Positions 46,441 through 58,740 of a DNA stretch of 64,000 nucleotides are shown one piece after another (within the stretch, counting starts at the first letter, position 1; every line of letters starts with the position of its first letter). The notes below the pieces were generated by a model, which saw only the letters and a program-made list of their open reading frames with translations, did no database searches and was not told the DNA's origin. The stretch is from contig JXTC01000319.1 of assembly GCA_002914845.1 (NCBI GenBank), positions 297,464 to 361,463 on the forward strand. Reading direction: 5' to 3'. The position numbers and the translations under genes were made by a program. This DNA comes from Trema orientale (lineage: Eukaryota; Streptophyta; Magnoliopsida; Rosales; Cannabaceae).

Positions 46441-47280
46441 AGAACTATGTCGTTATCGATGCGACTGTTTACTAGTAGGGCGTTAAAGAGGCTACAAAAT
46501 TTTTTAAAGAAGAAACTTTTCTCAACCATAAATTTGAGATAGTACTCGCATTGAAGAAGTATGCTTCTTTACTAATATGTAATCATATGAATCGTAAAGA
46601 GAATGAGTAAAAATGGAATGGAGGAAAATAAGAAACAATGAGTGAATACTTTAACTCTCTTTCATATGTTTCTAATTAATATGTAAATATATGAAAAGGA
46701 AATATTTTCTATTTTCTTGTTCTCTTTACTATCAATTATAGATTAGTAAACATGCCCTTAAATCCAATTATTTTACTACCCAATTTCTAATTATAAAATA
46801 TCTACTTCATCTACAAAGTATGAATCATTTTTTATGCATTCCTCTCACGTATTATTTTTTTTCCATTTTCTTTTTTTTACGAAATATGTTCTTAGCAATA
46901 TTGAATTCGAGCTCTAAGTTACAGAAATTCAGTAAAGATAAAATTATAATTATATAATTTAATAAATAAGGAAACATGTATCAAATATGACCATTTAAAA
47001 TGTAAATACGTTTTGAATTTAAAATTATGGCAAGACCGTAAATTTTTACATATACTTTAATTGCAATATTGTAAAATAATTTTTTTGACCAATGCTAAAA
47101 GTATGCTAAATATCATATTGTCATAATTTTAACTTGCACCTAATGATATAACACAATTTTAACTATATAAAGCATATTATAATGTGCGACCGTTTATAAA
47201 TTATGTTACGTAATTTTGTGCAAATTTGCACTCCAAAAAATGACAGTCTATAGCATTACTATATTTCAGCCATCATATGG
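46441..47280. other. Intergenic, nothing recognised
   Basis: AT-rich sequence; it may include the remainder of the LTR that starts at 46244. Confidence 0.35.
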
Positions 47281-47287
47281 TCCAACC

Positions 47288-47390
47288 GTAGCTTAGTAGT
47301 AATCATATTTTCCCCCAGTGTGGAGGATCCTGAGATCAAATCTCTACGTAGTAAATTTTTTTTAAAAAAAAAAGCAAAGAGAAAAGAAAA
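47288..47390 (+). mobile_element. SINE-like tRNA-derived relic
   Basis: Box A-like TAGCTTAGTAGTAA (47289-47302) and box B-like GAGATCAAATCTC (47332-47344) are separated by the TTTTCCCCCAGTGTGGAGGA linker typical of plant SINE heads, and are followed by an A-rich tail. Not a functional tRNA. Confidence 0.55.
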
Positions 47391-47800
47391 AAAAAAAGCA
47401 TCGAGTAAAAGTTGTTAATAATTAAGTGGATGATAAAGGATAACATAATAAAATACTTCTTTGAATCTAAACCAAAAAGAAAATTTAAAGAGAAAGCTCG
47501 TCTGAGATTATACAAATATAGAGTTAAAATTACGCAAATTAAGCCTATAATTCTTTTCTTTAACTAATTTCTAAATTTTAAAATGCATTTGAAATTTTGT
47601 ATTTATATTATGTAAGATTAATATTTATTCTATATAATCTGACACATGTGATGCATTGTTCGAGATAAAAATTTTCCTGTTGCAATGTGGGACCATACAA
47701 TCATCAAATTTGCAAGACCTACACTTCGACCCGCCTTGCTCTCATGATTTTTCAAAAATGTGTCTGCACAAGTATTAGGTACTTGAGGATCTATCAACGT
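47391..47800. other. Intergenic, nothing recognised
   Basis: AT-rich sequence up to the retroposon insertion site. Confidence 0.4.
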
Positions 47801-47817
47801 AAATACTTCTCCTTCCA

Positions 47818-48463
47818 CAAAAAAAAAAAAAAAAAAAAAAACTTACCTAAGAATGTATTTTTTTTTTTAAACCTAAATAACTGTAGCATCTCTCTCTACT
47901 CGCATCTCCTCCCAACAAAAAAATCAGCACTGTCCCACGCTTGGAGGCCGAAGAGGGGGTCTTCCCTTCTCTTTCTCCGGCCTCCTCTTCTCACATTTTT
48001 CTTCCTCTTCCTCCTTGCTTCTTTTTTCTTTTTCAGTTTTAGTAAGTTCATATCTAAATCTAGTTGGAAGTACTATATTTTATGTGAATTTTAGTTGGGG
48101 GTCAGATCTTAAATCTAAGATTTTTTCTCAAATCTAGAATTGTTTAGTGGTCAGTTTTTGTTTTAAATTTCTTTTCCATGAGAATGGATCTCAATTAGTG
48201 TTGGCCTCATATAGTCTACCCCGCCAAGAATGCAGCTATGAGTGTTGAAGGCAATAGAATGCTGATAATTCTTGTTATCTCTTTCTCTTGAAAAATTATA
48301 ATGTAGCCCACATATTTGTTTTTAGTTGTGTATATTATCTATTTTTCGTCTACTTTCTTTGAGGAGTATGAAATTATAATCATTATACTTATATTGTAAT
48401 TTGATGTTCTTTTATTCGATTAATGATATTCACTTGAGGAGTCCGTTTATATCCTAAAAAAAA
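47818..48463 (+). mobile_element. Retroposed insert with poly-A tail and 17-bp target duplication
   Basis: AAATACTTCTCCTTCCA occurs perfectly at 47801-47817 and 48464-48480. The insert ends in a poly-A tail (about 48456-48465) preceded by TTATTCGATTAATGATATTC, and starts with an A-run. This is the signature of LINE-mediated insertion. No reverse transcriptase is present, so it is either a 5'-truncated LINE or a retroposed transcript. The frame at 47687-48094 crosses the junction and is not a gene. Confidence 0.75.
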
Positions 48464-48480
48464 AAATACTTCTCCTTCCA

Positions 48481-49714
48481 AATTGATGTGGGATTCCTTA
48501 TTTAAGTAGCCAAATATGATATATGTGTATATAAATATATAATGGGTTAAAATATAGTTATGGTCCTTGAATTATACTCATTACATCATTTTGCCCTTCG
48601 AATTTTTAATGTACATAGTAATAGCCCATAAAATATGCAATTGTTATAGCAATAGTCACTTTGTCACAAAATGTTTGTTTTTTAACAGATTATAGTCATG
48701 GATAAATAATATAATTAGACATGATTCAAAATCTCATTTTTAGCCATAATTAATAAACTTTGCACTTTGCACAAAACTAATTTCTACTAAAACTTTTAAC
48801 AATTTGCAAAAAAAAAAAAAATGATAATTATTGCAATAATTATATAAGTCTCGGTAGTCTACTATGTAAGTTAAAAATTTAAAATCTCATTTTTGACTAC
48901 AATTACCAATGTGTTCTGTAATAACTTATTTTTGTTAAATATTTAACAGTTATGATAAAAGGATCATTATTGCAATAATTACATAATTCATGGACTATTA
49001 CTATATAAGTTGAAATATTAGTTGTAGAGAGACTAATATTTTGTTTCTGAAAATAATCTTTAGAGACGAAATGAATTCCGTCTCAGATTGTGTCATCTCT
49101 AAAAGTGATTTTTCTTATGGTACAAAGTAGTACTACAGGTATATATTATGGGCTATCAATATCACTAACCCATATATAAATACAAATTATCACTTTTGTC
49201 TTGTCTTGTCAGTTTTTTAGCTTCATATTTGTTTCATTGAGTTTTCCAGTGTATATGGATAACAAATTTTTATTTTCACCAGCAAGAACTCTATAGAGGT
49301 TTTTTTTCAAAAAAAGAAAAAAAAAAGTGAAAACCTAGTTATGTTGTTAGTTTTTCCATGATATACATATTAGTAGGTCAATTAAAAAAACCCTTAGTTC
49401 TTGAAATTAGATTTAGGAGGCAGAAATTACAAATTATGGTAAGAGTAGAAATATTCCGAATAAATCAGTTTTTAAAGACAATGGTTGAGCTAACTGGCAT
49501 TTCTTTCAGACTGGTTATTTATTAGTGGCAGAAATTAGTCTTGTTAATTTGTCCAACTGAGAGTCGACCGATTTCTCTTACTAATCTCTAATCTACTTAT
49601 TTATTTATTTATATGTTTCTAATATTGCCCGATGAATTAATGTCAAAGGGATATCGTTTATGCTACTTCCATGACACGTATTTAAGGCGAAAAATAGAGA
49701 AAAAGAGTAAATTG
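48481..49714. other. Intergenic with a CACTA end relic
   Basis: At about 49065-49118, CTTTAGAGACGAAATGAATT..CATCTCTAAAAGTGATTTTTCTTATGG resembles the CACTA end at 4132 (CTCTAAAAGCCACTTTTCTTCTAGTG), with a mutated terminus. No gene is seen. Confidence 0.4.
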
Positions 49715-50018
49715 AAAAAAAAATAGAAGTATTCTGTAATTTAAACTCTGGTTGGACTCTATAAAATAATACTCTGAGATTAAAATTTCTGAAAATTAAT
49801 ATCTGAGTTGATTTTTGAATAACTTTAATAGGCAAAAGAGAATAATATTCTTAAAATTAAGGATTATAATAAGGACTAATCCAATTTTAATGATAGATAT
49901 TATTATTTTTTCACTACTAAAATTGGTTAAAAAGTCAAGTCTACGATATTAATTTTCCAAAATTCTTAATCTCAGATATTATTTTGCATAGTTTAAATTA
50001 CAGAACACTCAAACTTCA

Positions 50019-50065
<47 letters not shown>

Positions 50066-50070
50066 TATAG
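49715..50070. mobile_element. Mutator-like family copy, right end replaced by (TA)n
   Basis: The left end GAGTAAATTG, the arm blocks (TTTAAACTCTGG, GGATTATAATAAGGACTAAT, AATTCTTAATCTCAG) and the order match 58741-59100. The right terminus is lost within a run of about 20 TA units (about 50022-50061). No target duplication is visible. Confidence 0.6.
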
Positions 50071-50479
50071 TTGACGCCAATAAATAAAAGGGAAAGTACC
50101 AGATTCTCCATTGTACAAAAAGTTAATGCTAGAATATATTTTCTTACGTTATACCATTTAAATCAAGTTTATTTGCTAAATTTCACTCTTTATCAATTGA
50201 TCATCATGCGGCATCATCTTGATAATTCATAATGAAATTAATGAGCATTTAGTTTTTTTTTTTTTACAACAAAACTAAAACTTGTTTCGTTTCCATGCAT
50301 CTCGAGCTTGGCATTTTGCTAAGATAAAAGTTCAATATTATTTATCCCCTAAAGTTGAGATTAATTACAAGATTAGAAAACAGAAATAATATAAAAATAA
50401 TAATTGTACAATAGTCGTACTCTAAGTAGTGAAAATAGAACTTTAACCAAAAAAAATGCATATTTGAATTCCAATTAAC

Positions 50480-50575
50480 TATGATCGGACTTAATGTGAT
50501 TAGTAAACTTATTCTCTTTAACTGTTAAGATCTCTCGTTCAAATCTCGTCTCCATAAAAAATAAAATTCCAACTT
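50480..50575 (+). mobile_element. SINE-like tRNA-derived relic
   Basis: Box A-like TTAATGTGATTAGTAA (50491-50506) and box B-like CGTTCAAATCTCG (50536-50548) are followed by an A-rich tail (ATAAAAAATAAAA). Spacing fits a tRNA-derived SINE. Confidence 0.5.
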
Positions 50576-51355
50576 ATCATCAGATTAGATTTCCATTCAA
50601 CGTAAGCATTCAAATTGATCAATCATTTTATCACCAATATTCCATCTCAATAATAATTCTATTAAATAAAAGTCCAATATAAAGAAATTAACAAATAAAT
50701 GACACTAAACCACATTCTATTATACCGATTAATTATACGGTTGATCTCTAAACTTGAAAATCAATGAATAAATTTTGAAAATGTTAAAAACTTCAACGTT
50801 AGTCCTTTTTTTTTTTTCAATTTTTCATTTTATTTAAAATAGAAAAATTATTAACCAAGATCGAAATTTTCAAATTTAGGCTCTCGCTGGAGGTCTATCC
50901 AAAAGTCCATATAGCTTTATGAGTAGAGTATAATCCATATTTACCATATGGCTCATTTAAAAGTGCTACCTATATACAGTACTTTTGAGTTATCTTCACA
51001 TAACATACACATGTATGAATTTGGTCCGCTTGCTTTGATACTAAATATAACATCATTAGGTCTCATTTAAAAATGTGAGTGTATTTTTTTTTTTCTTTTT
51101 GAACTCATAAATGATGTAAATATAAATAATCTTCCAAGAGTATACCTATGTATTTTTTTTTCTTTTTGAACTCATAAATAATGTAAATACACATAATCTT
51201 CCAAGAGTATACCTATATAAGATTTAGACGTTACATATGATCCCTAATATTATCTTTACTATTGATTTTAAAGTTAAGATTAAAAGGGAATGAAATAAAA
51301 TTCAGAAAATCTCATAAAAAAAAAAGGTTTTTTAGACTCAATTTCTTTTAGGGGA
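50576..51355. other. Intergenic with a 70-bp tandem duplication
   Basis: Copies at about 51081-51149 and 51151-51216 share GAACTCATAAAT.ATGTAAAT and AATCTTCCAAGAGTATACCT. No gene is recognised. Confidence 0.6.
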
Positions 51356-51522
51356 GGACTACAGTAGGGGCGCCCCTACGTAGGGCCACCCTTTATACAC
51401 CGTTTGAGGGGAATCTGTGGGGAATAACGAGAATATGTGGGAAATCTGTTTATACACAGATTCCCATCAAACGGTGTATAGACATGGTCCTACGCAGAGA
51501 CGCCCCTACTGTAGACATGCCT
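51356..51522. mobile_element. Short inverted-repeat element (MITE)
   Basis: Left arm CTACAGTAGGGGCGCCCCTA..TACACCGTTTGAGGGGAATC is inverted at the right as GATTCCCATCAAACGGTGTA..CGCCCCTACTGTAG, arms of about 75 bp. The whole segment would fold into one hairpin. The target duplication is unclear within T-rich flanks. A one-ended relative lies at 43118. Confidence 0.75.
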
Positions 51523-52035
51523 TTTTTTTTAATTAAAAATAAAAAAAAGAATATAGATGGAGTTAGATAGGTCCTTTCACATCCACTAGCCGAGAAAACA
51601 GAAACCACTACATCAATTAATTATAAGGTTAGCTTAATAAGACAGAAAGAAAAACGAAAATAATTGGAAAAAGCAACAAAAGTAAAAGTGTTATAAATTT
51701 ATAAAATACTAAAATAATAGATGTGATATACTTGCCGTCATGGGCCTAAAACGAAACCAAATTCAGGCAATAGCAGCTTGTCCTTTTAATAATAATAATG
51801 ATATTTATTAAATAAAAAAATAAAAAGTTTTGTTTTCATAAATATTCGACTCGGCTTATCGGCTTATAAAGCCAGGTTGATCTGTCAAGCAAGCCAGAGC
51901 CCACCTGTCCTCCTCAACAAGTTGACACCTTTCCAACACTTCCCCAAAGTGCAATTTTTATATTCCATTTTCCCCTATTAATTTATTTATTTAAAATCCC
52001 AAAAATAAATCACCAGAAAAATATATATATAATCA
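51523..52035. other. Intergenic upstream of the ABA receptor gene
   Basis: AT-rich; no gene is recognised. A pocket of higher complexity at 51850-51950 (GGCTTATCGGCTTATAAAGCC..GCCCACCTGTCC) could contain promoter elements displaced from the gene by the insert at 52046. Confidence 0.35.
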
Positions 52036-52415
52036 TAATACTAATCATTTTTATATCTTTTATTTTGTCATATTTTTCAAATTAAATTTTATGTTTTAGT
52101 TATTATTAATATTGACTCTTAAATTTAAAATTTATTATAAATTTATACCTACTACTAATTTAGAACAGTTAATTTGAGAAGATATCGTTTAAAAAATTAA
52201 AAATAAATTGTATAAAAACTGATTGAAAAATAAATTTATCAAATTATCTTAATAAATTAACTGTTTTAAATTAATTTTATAGTATGAATTTATAATAAAT
52301 TTTAGATCTAAACGCTAATATTGATAATAACTAAAACACAATATACAAATTAAATAAAATTTCAAAAATATAAGATATAAAAACATATAAAAGTGATACT
52401 ATCTTTAATACTAAT
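52036..52415. mobile_element. MITE in the promoter of the ABA receptor gene
   Basis: Long inverted arms (about 52046-52190 and 52210-52400) share TTTTAGTTATTATTAATATT, AAATTTATTATAAATTTATA and AACAGTTAATTT in inverted order. TAATACTAAT occurs at both outer edges (52036-52045, 52406-52415) and may be the target duplication, but arm ends are not flush with it. It ends about 165 bp before the start codon and about 46 bp before the TATA box. Confidence 0.75.
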
Positions 52416-52461
52416 AATTGATTTCCCATTTTACCCCCGTATGTCCCTAAATTCCCATTCC

Positions 52462-52469
52462 TTATAAAC
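52462..52469 (+). promoter_or_regulatory. Probable TATA box of the ABA receptor gene
   Basis: TTATAAAC lies 111 bases before the start codon, followed by a (CT)n-rich leader at 52516-52560, a common plant 5' UTR feature. Confidence 0.5.
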
Positions 52470-52579
52470 AAATAAAATCCTCCCCCAAAGCCCTTTCTCG
52501 CTCTTCCCCTCTTTTCCTCTCTCTCTCTCTCTCTCTCAGTCTCTCTCTTCTCTCTCTTTCTTTCGATTCAGAGCAAGCA

Positions 52580-53200
52580 ATGGAGAAAGCCGAGAGCTCA
52601 ACGGCCGAGCAAGACGCCGAGTCCTCGTCGGCTACCAACTCTTCCGTACCGGTCCCGACCGGGTTGACTGAGGATGAGTTCGACGAGTTGAAGCGGTTCG
52701 TGGCCGAGTTCCACACCTACCGGGTCGGGCGGGGCCAATGCTCGTCCCTACTCGCGCAGCGAATCCACGCGCCGCCGGACGTGGTGTGGTCGGTGGTGCG
52801 GCGATTCGACAAGCCCCAGACCTACAAGCACTTCATCAAGAGCTGCGTCGTCAAGGAGGGGTTCCAAATGACGGTGGGGTCCACCAGGGACGTAAACGTG
52901 ATCTCCGGGTTGCCGGCCGCCACGAGCACCGAGAGGCTCGACATACTCGACGACGAGCGGCGCGTGACCGGGTTCAGCATCATCGGCGGCGAGCACCGGC
53001 TGTGGAATTACCGGTCGGTGACGACGGTGCACGGCTTCGAGCGCGACGACAGGATCTGGACCGTCGTTTTGGAGTCGTACATAGTGGATGTGCCGGAGGG
53101 GAACACGGAGGAGGACACGCGTCTCTTCGCCGATACCGTCGTGAAGCTCAATCTCCAGAAGCTCGCGTCTGTCACCGAAGGGATGGCGCGTGAGCCGTGA
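52580..53200 (+). CDS. Abscisic acid receptor, PYR1/PYL1-like
   Basis: A single 206-codon exon, as usual for the PYR1/PYL1-3 group. Residues align without gaps to PYR1 at an offset of 24. ABA-contact and gating residues are present: K83 (PYR1 K59), gate loop SGLPA 109-113, E118, latch HRL 139-141, Y144, S146, E165, F183 and N191. The N-terminal 26 residues are Ser/Glu-rich and unstructured. The C-terminus is short (EGMAREP). The protein binds ABA in the cytosol and nucleus and then inhibits clade A PP2C phosphatases, releasing SnRK2 kinases. Oddities: W142 directly after the latch, where PYR1 has Thr, and S101 in place of the usual Cys of VGCTRDV. The coding sequence is far more GC-rich than its surroundings. 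The 151-codon overlapping frame is a shadow of this composition. Confidence 0.95.
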   Translation: MEKAESSTAEQDAESSSATNSSVPVPTGLTEDEFDELKRFVAEFHTYRVGRGQCSSLLAQRIHAPPDVVWSVVRRFDKPQTYKHFIKSCVVKEGFQMTVGSTRDVNVISGLPAATSTERLDILDDERRVTGFSIIGGEHRLWNYRSVTTVHGFERDDRIWTVVLESYIVDVPEGNTEEDTRLFADTVVKLNLQKLASVTEGMAREP

Positions 53201-55800
53201 CGGGTGTGACTGTGACGGTAAGTTGAGAGAAATATCTCTAAAGGAGATGAACTAGAAGAAGAGGAAGGGGGGAAAAAAGGAAAAAAAAAAAAACTATTTT
53301 AATTTGGGGGTTTGGGTTTTTGTGATTACGTCTTAATTTCTTTCTTTTTTAAATTTATTTTTTTTTAATTTTATTATGACATGTGAAATCACAAAAGTAT
53401 CCTTGGTTTCACCTGATTGACATGGATGTCAATGCTTTTTATTTTTAGTTGGATTTTGCGTTCGAAGGTAAGGACATTTAGGTCAATGCACGTGTACAGG
53501 AAAAAGAAATTGTCAAAAACTTTGAGGGATATTGATGTCGTTTTGCTCTATCTCTCATGTGAATATTTTGATTTGGTCATTTGGAATGGCATAACAGTGT
53601 CCTTCAAATTTCAATTCAATACCCCAATTATCCCTATTAATTTCTTTTTTTTTATTATTTTATTAAAGAAAAAATTTACCAATTCATGCTATTTTTGTTA
53701 TTTATTTATAAATGTATTGCAATCCAACATGGAATCTATGCTTTTGACTTTTTTGTTTGAATCTTAGAATCTTGTAGCGATAAATGGGGCTTTTTCTCTC
53801 TTCATATCAATGTCAAAAAGGCAAAAGAAGAACGAAAAGAGAGCTTAGTCCTAAAATAAAATAATTAGACAAAACAGTAACAAGATTCTGAACTGCCCCA
53901 TTGTACCATAATCACCAACTTATGATAAAGATAGCAAGAAGCAAAGTGAGACCTTAATGCATGAAACTTGGCAATTTCGCTTGCAGAATAAGGACCCCAT
54001 TATAAGTTAAAGCATCCTTTGGTTGTAGGGCATGGTTCCAGGCCCTATAATTCTTTACCAAAGCCACAAAACACAGATTTTTAATTTTTCTGGGGGGTTG
54101 GGGGCAGTAGAGAGAGAGAGAGAGGGAGATAATGGACCAATACCATATCACCACAAACTTTTGTCAGATGGTAACCATGGGAATTCTAGAGAGAGAATCT
54201 TTCCCTCTAGAGGGAGTACAGCAGTTGGGGGTCCTAGTGAAAAAGCAACGGAATTTATAGGGAAGCTAAAAAAAATACTACAAAAGACGGGTCCATTTCT
54301 GGAAAGTTCTTGTTCCTTGTTTCCCTTTTCAGCTTAAGGTTATATATCTGTGCTTTATTTTTGCCCCCTAAGAGGTAAAATGACCAATTTTGGTAAATAT
54401 CGAGTTCTAACTTCTATCCCCAAATCTTTAGCTATTAATTCTTTTGGCTTCATTTTGAAGAAATTTCCTCCATTAAGGGTAAGATTCGGCCCCTTGGATC
54501 TGCATCATATGGTCTCTCTATTACAATTTGAGGTGCATCATTTTTTTTTTTTTCACTTTCTCAGTCTTATTTATGACACGTTTATTTAATTTTATATTTT
54601 CACTTGTATCATAATGTAATCCATTTGTTAAAAGTGTAAAAAAAAAAAAAGATGCCTTTAGCATTTCCGTAAAGATTTTATTTAGAATTTAGGATTTTAT
54701 TTAGAATTTGGTCAATGCTGTAGAATTTGGTGCCTTTAGGTGGGTTGTGGGAAGTGTTCTGGTGTGGCCCACCACCATCACGTATAATGTTGGTGCCGTT
54801 GGATTGGATAAAAAGTATGAGATTGGGATGCACGAGCTGACTTAAAAGTTATTATTGGTCGGTGACAACTATGTAGATTACCGTCAACATCTTTGGACTC
54901 TCGGGTCCGGTTGCTGAAGTTTCGGGTCTCGTGGGAATCACATTGTAACGTATCTGTAGGAATATATCTTAGGTGTGATATATCATATAAATATGATGGG
55001 AGGGAAGATGATGTGCCACATGGCTGAAATTAGTCAGTCTAACTTGTGTAAATGAGTCCATTATGATCCTATTTCGTATTGTGTATGTGTATATATATTA
55101 TATTTGTTGTCAGAGAAATGAATATTTTGCACCAAGTTTTTTAAATGAAAGTGGCAGGCTACTTAAAATGCCATTTAAAATGACATCCCATTAGTTCCTC
55201 ATATCAATTGATGTACAATTTTTTTTGTATAAAGTTGTGTCTTCATCATTACTCACATATTATTTCTCATTTGGTTTGTTGCTATTAGCTTATTAATAAC
55301 TTATAGCAAATTAATACAATAACAAGCTAGTACTTTACCGTTTGTGAATAATTTATACAGGAATGTTAGCTGCGCTTTCTTTTATATTTTCTTTTGTATT
55401 CTCTCAATTTCACTGTTTGATGCGTAAATTCTACTATAATTTTTGTATTATTAAAATATTAAATTAGATAGTGAAAGCCGCGTGTTATATAATAAGACTT
55501 ATAAATGTAAAAGATGGTGAAAAAAAGAGTGTATTAGCGCTCCTCTAATTTATAATCATTAGGTTTTTGTTGTTTAATTTTGAATCATTAGGTTTATATA
55601 GTTTTATAAATTATACATTTCATTGGATTTTGCATTCTGTTTGATTTTAAATTTTTCGTTTGAAACGGGTCTATATTATGTGCTTTATAGTAAATAAAAG
55701 TATTTCATTCAATATCAATCGAGTACACTGATTAAATTATAGAGAATCAATAATAGTAAACAATTGACTAATCTAATCTTGCATTTTATTCGAAAACATT
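53201..55800. other. 3' UTR and intergenic, nothing firmly recognised
   Basis: A-rich and T-rich runs follow the stop codon. The frames at 53417-53767 (first codon TTG), 54032-54337 and 54350-54589 carry no recognisable domain. A GA-rich run stands at 54111-54125. Confidence 0.4.
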
Positions 55801-58731
55801 AATTGTGCACACGATGTCTATGTCATACAACTATACAAGCAATTCCAAGAGAGAAAAATCTTCGTTTAAATTGCCATTCACTACTCAGAATTTTTCAACT
55901 GATATGATAGCAAATCTTCTACAGACATCAAGGAGTCTATTACATTTGGATCTTAAAAATTTTAAATTTAGAAGAGAACAAGATAAAAAGTAAACAGAAA
56001 TAAATTCGGGTTGGAAAACCCTTATAAATAAATCAATGTATATGAGGGAACATTTACTTTCACATATAGAAAGAGTATTGAGACATAACAGTAAAAATAA
56101 AACAAAAAAAATTACTGGAACAGGATCTCTTTCAAGTGGGATGTACAAAAAGAGGAAGAAGAGAAGATGCGAGGGGCGGTTAGAAATTTTCCGCGGAAGG
56201 AAAGTGATCAAGTATAACAAAGAATTCTTCCTTAAAATAGAAACTATAATAAGATAAATATGTTGACTATTAAAAATTCGCATTGTTGTGCGTGATTTTT
56301 TATTTTATTTTATTTTTTAACTTGCATATTGTTGCCGACCATGCCAAAGATTTCTTTAAAAAAATTAATTGAATAGACCAGACCATCTTGGAGCTCGAGC
56401 TCCAACCATTGACATAGAAATATACTAAACTTTAGTTGACTCGTAGGATCATGAGAATAGTTCTTCTATTTATTTACATTGTTATAATTTTAGAACGTCT
56501 TCGATGCAGTGTACGTGCAAACAACTGCACCTATCAACAATACTAGCCACGTCAAAAAATTATACCAAAAAGAACTTACGCCAATGACAATATGGTATTC
56601 ACATTTTATCTCAAAATGATTATACAATTCACACATTTAAAATTAAAGTAATACTATAAGCATCATTGGTGTCTAATACTCATGAGGTGTATTGAATAAT
56701 TTTAATTAATAAATTAAGTTTTACATTGGTCCCACCTAAAATGTAATTATAATCAACCAGTAACAGATGAACGCATCATATAATGTTGAGCACCATATAA
56801 TGCCTTTTAACATTACTCTTAAAATTACGTAGTTGAAAAATGACGTCACATCGTTAGTGTAAATTTAATTTTTATGTAATTTAATCTTTTATGTAACTTT
56901 TTGGTATACCTAATATTACTCGAAACTTACTCCTCTTAACAAATGAACTGTACAACACCCAAAATATTTTTATTTTTTTTTTTTTGCAACATAAACTATT
57001 TTGAAATTCACTTTTCTAATATAGTCATGTTTTTAAGAGTAATGTTTTGAGGCATCCAACAATGCATGGTATGTCTGTTTTTTACTAGAAAATAGAGTGA
57101 TACTTCAAGTAGAATTTGTGTGAAACACAGTGTATTAATTTCATTTTTTAGTAAAAAGTTAATACATGTGGCATTTGATACTTATGGTGTCCATAACATT
57201 ACTCTATTTTTAAACTCTTTGTAAAGTAGTATTTCTCTATCATCCTTGACAATGCTTAACACCAGGTTGACTATGCTCAAACCTGCACTCCATTTTTAAA
57301 CTCCTTGTAAGGTAGTCTTTCTCTATTTTGTAAAAAGAATTTGGAAAAGCTTTTTACCGAAAAATCTTTTTCAAAAAGTTTAACTTGCATAATTTCCCCT
57401 TAAAATATGGGGTTGATTGGTTTAGTTTTATTTTAGCTGCATGTATCGACATTCTCACAATGATTCTAGTGGTCGCCATATTTCTTGCAGTTCAAGCATC
57501 GAGTGGGCGCGAAAGATTTTTGCGAATTTCATTTTTTGTATTGGATATTTCTCAATTGGGTATGTGTGACGTTGCAATAACAGCAGAACCTTCTCGATCT
57601 GTTGTCTTGTTGGTCAAACGTTGGATGTTTTTATCCACAATTTTAATTTTGAAAAAGAAAAATATTTTATGTGTGTATGTACTCAAATTTCTATTCACTA
57701 TATTGTCCTCCAAATTGTACAATGACATAAAAAGACGTTCACAAATGAAAATTTTCTCCTACAAAATGTCCAATGGAGAATTTAATACACAAGTTGCTGA
57801 CATTTTAATATTATATATACGTACATATTTGATGGCTGCGTAGTCCATATTGCTTCGACGGATATAGATTATAAATGGCATATCTAGAATAATTAATGAT
57901 GTTTCGGATAGTGCTAAAATAAGTTATGAAATTAATCAAAAGGGCAACTTTCTTGAACACTGATCATTTTCCCGGGAAAGTCGTGTGGGTGTCGTAGAAA
58001 AATTCATCATTCCACTTGACAAAGCCTCCCTCCAAATTTATCCACTGATTTGACGGATGTGATTGATCGGTCATTTGACGTTGATTAGATTTTTAATCAT
58101 GATCACACATTGGAGGAGGGGGATATTAATTAACCTCCTATTTTCTTTTATTTTTGTATCTTGTTTTTTTTTTTTTTTTAATAAATAATTTCTTTAATGT
58201 CTTGGCCACGTGAAGAGCACTAACCCCATGACTAGAAAGTCTTGAGAAAACGACTCGACCTTTTTTGTAGGCGAAAAGCCAATGGAGATTAGGTGCAAGT
58301 TGCCAACTTGACATTATAATAAAACATAAAGAAAAACTTAAGAGGGAGAGAGAGAGAAAAGAGAAGGTACAAAGTCTAGCTTTAGGAGAAATATTGAGAG
58401 ATAATAATGTTAGATAATTTCGTCAAAAAAAAAAAAAGATAATGTTAGATAAGTTTGTCAAAGAATCTCTGCCTCGTTCAAAGGCATTAGTTTTGAGTTT
58501 TCTATTGGTTGTTTTTGCGAGAAAGTAGTGGCCACAACTAGAAGTAAAGGCCTATTATAACCAATGAAAGAGGTTGACATTTAACGTAGGGTCATAAGCC
58601 AGTCCCAGTCCCACCATCCTTTGTCCTGCTTTGTGGTTATGCTATTATATCCTCTTTAATCTGTTTCTGCTTTCCTTTTTCTTTTTTTATTCTTAATTTC
58701 AAAAATTATCTAAAATCTGATATTTATGTAT
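55801..58731. other. Intergenic, nothing firmly recognised
   Basis: AT-rich throughout. A 152-codon frame at 57385-57843 starts with TTG rather than ATG and has two hydrophobic stretches but no known motif. Sequence around 57420-57640 is more complex than its surroundings and may be a decayed element. No gene is called. Confidence 0.4.
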
Positions 58732-58740
58732 TATGGAATA

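Noticed and set aside
47687..48094. 135-codon plus-strand frame
   Set aside because: It crosses the 17-bp target duplication into the retroposed insert and is mostly Lys/Phe/Leu from A- and T-runs.
52738..53193. 151-codon frame overlapping the ABA receptor
   Set aside because: Wrong frame within a GC-rich coding exon; Arg/Ala-rich shadow.
57385..57843. 152-codon plus-strand frame with hydrophobic stretches
   Set aside because: The first codon is TTG, the first ATG comes much later, and no motif or splice context supports a gene.
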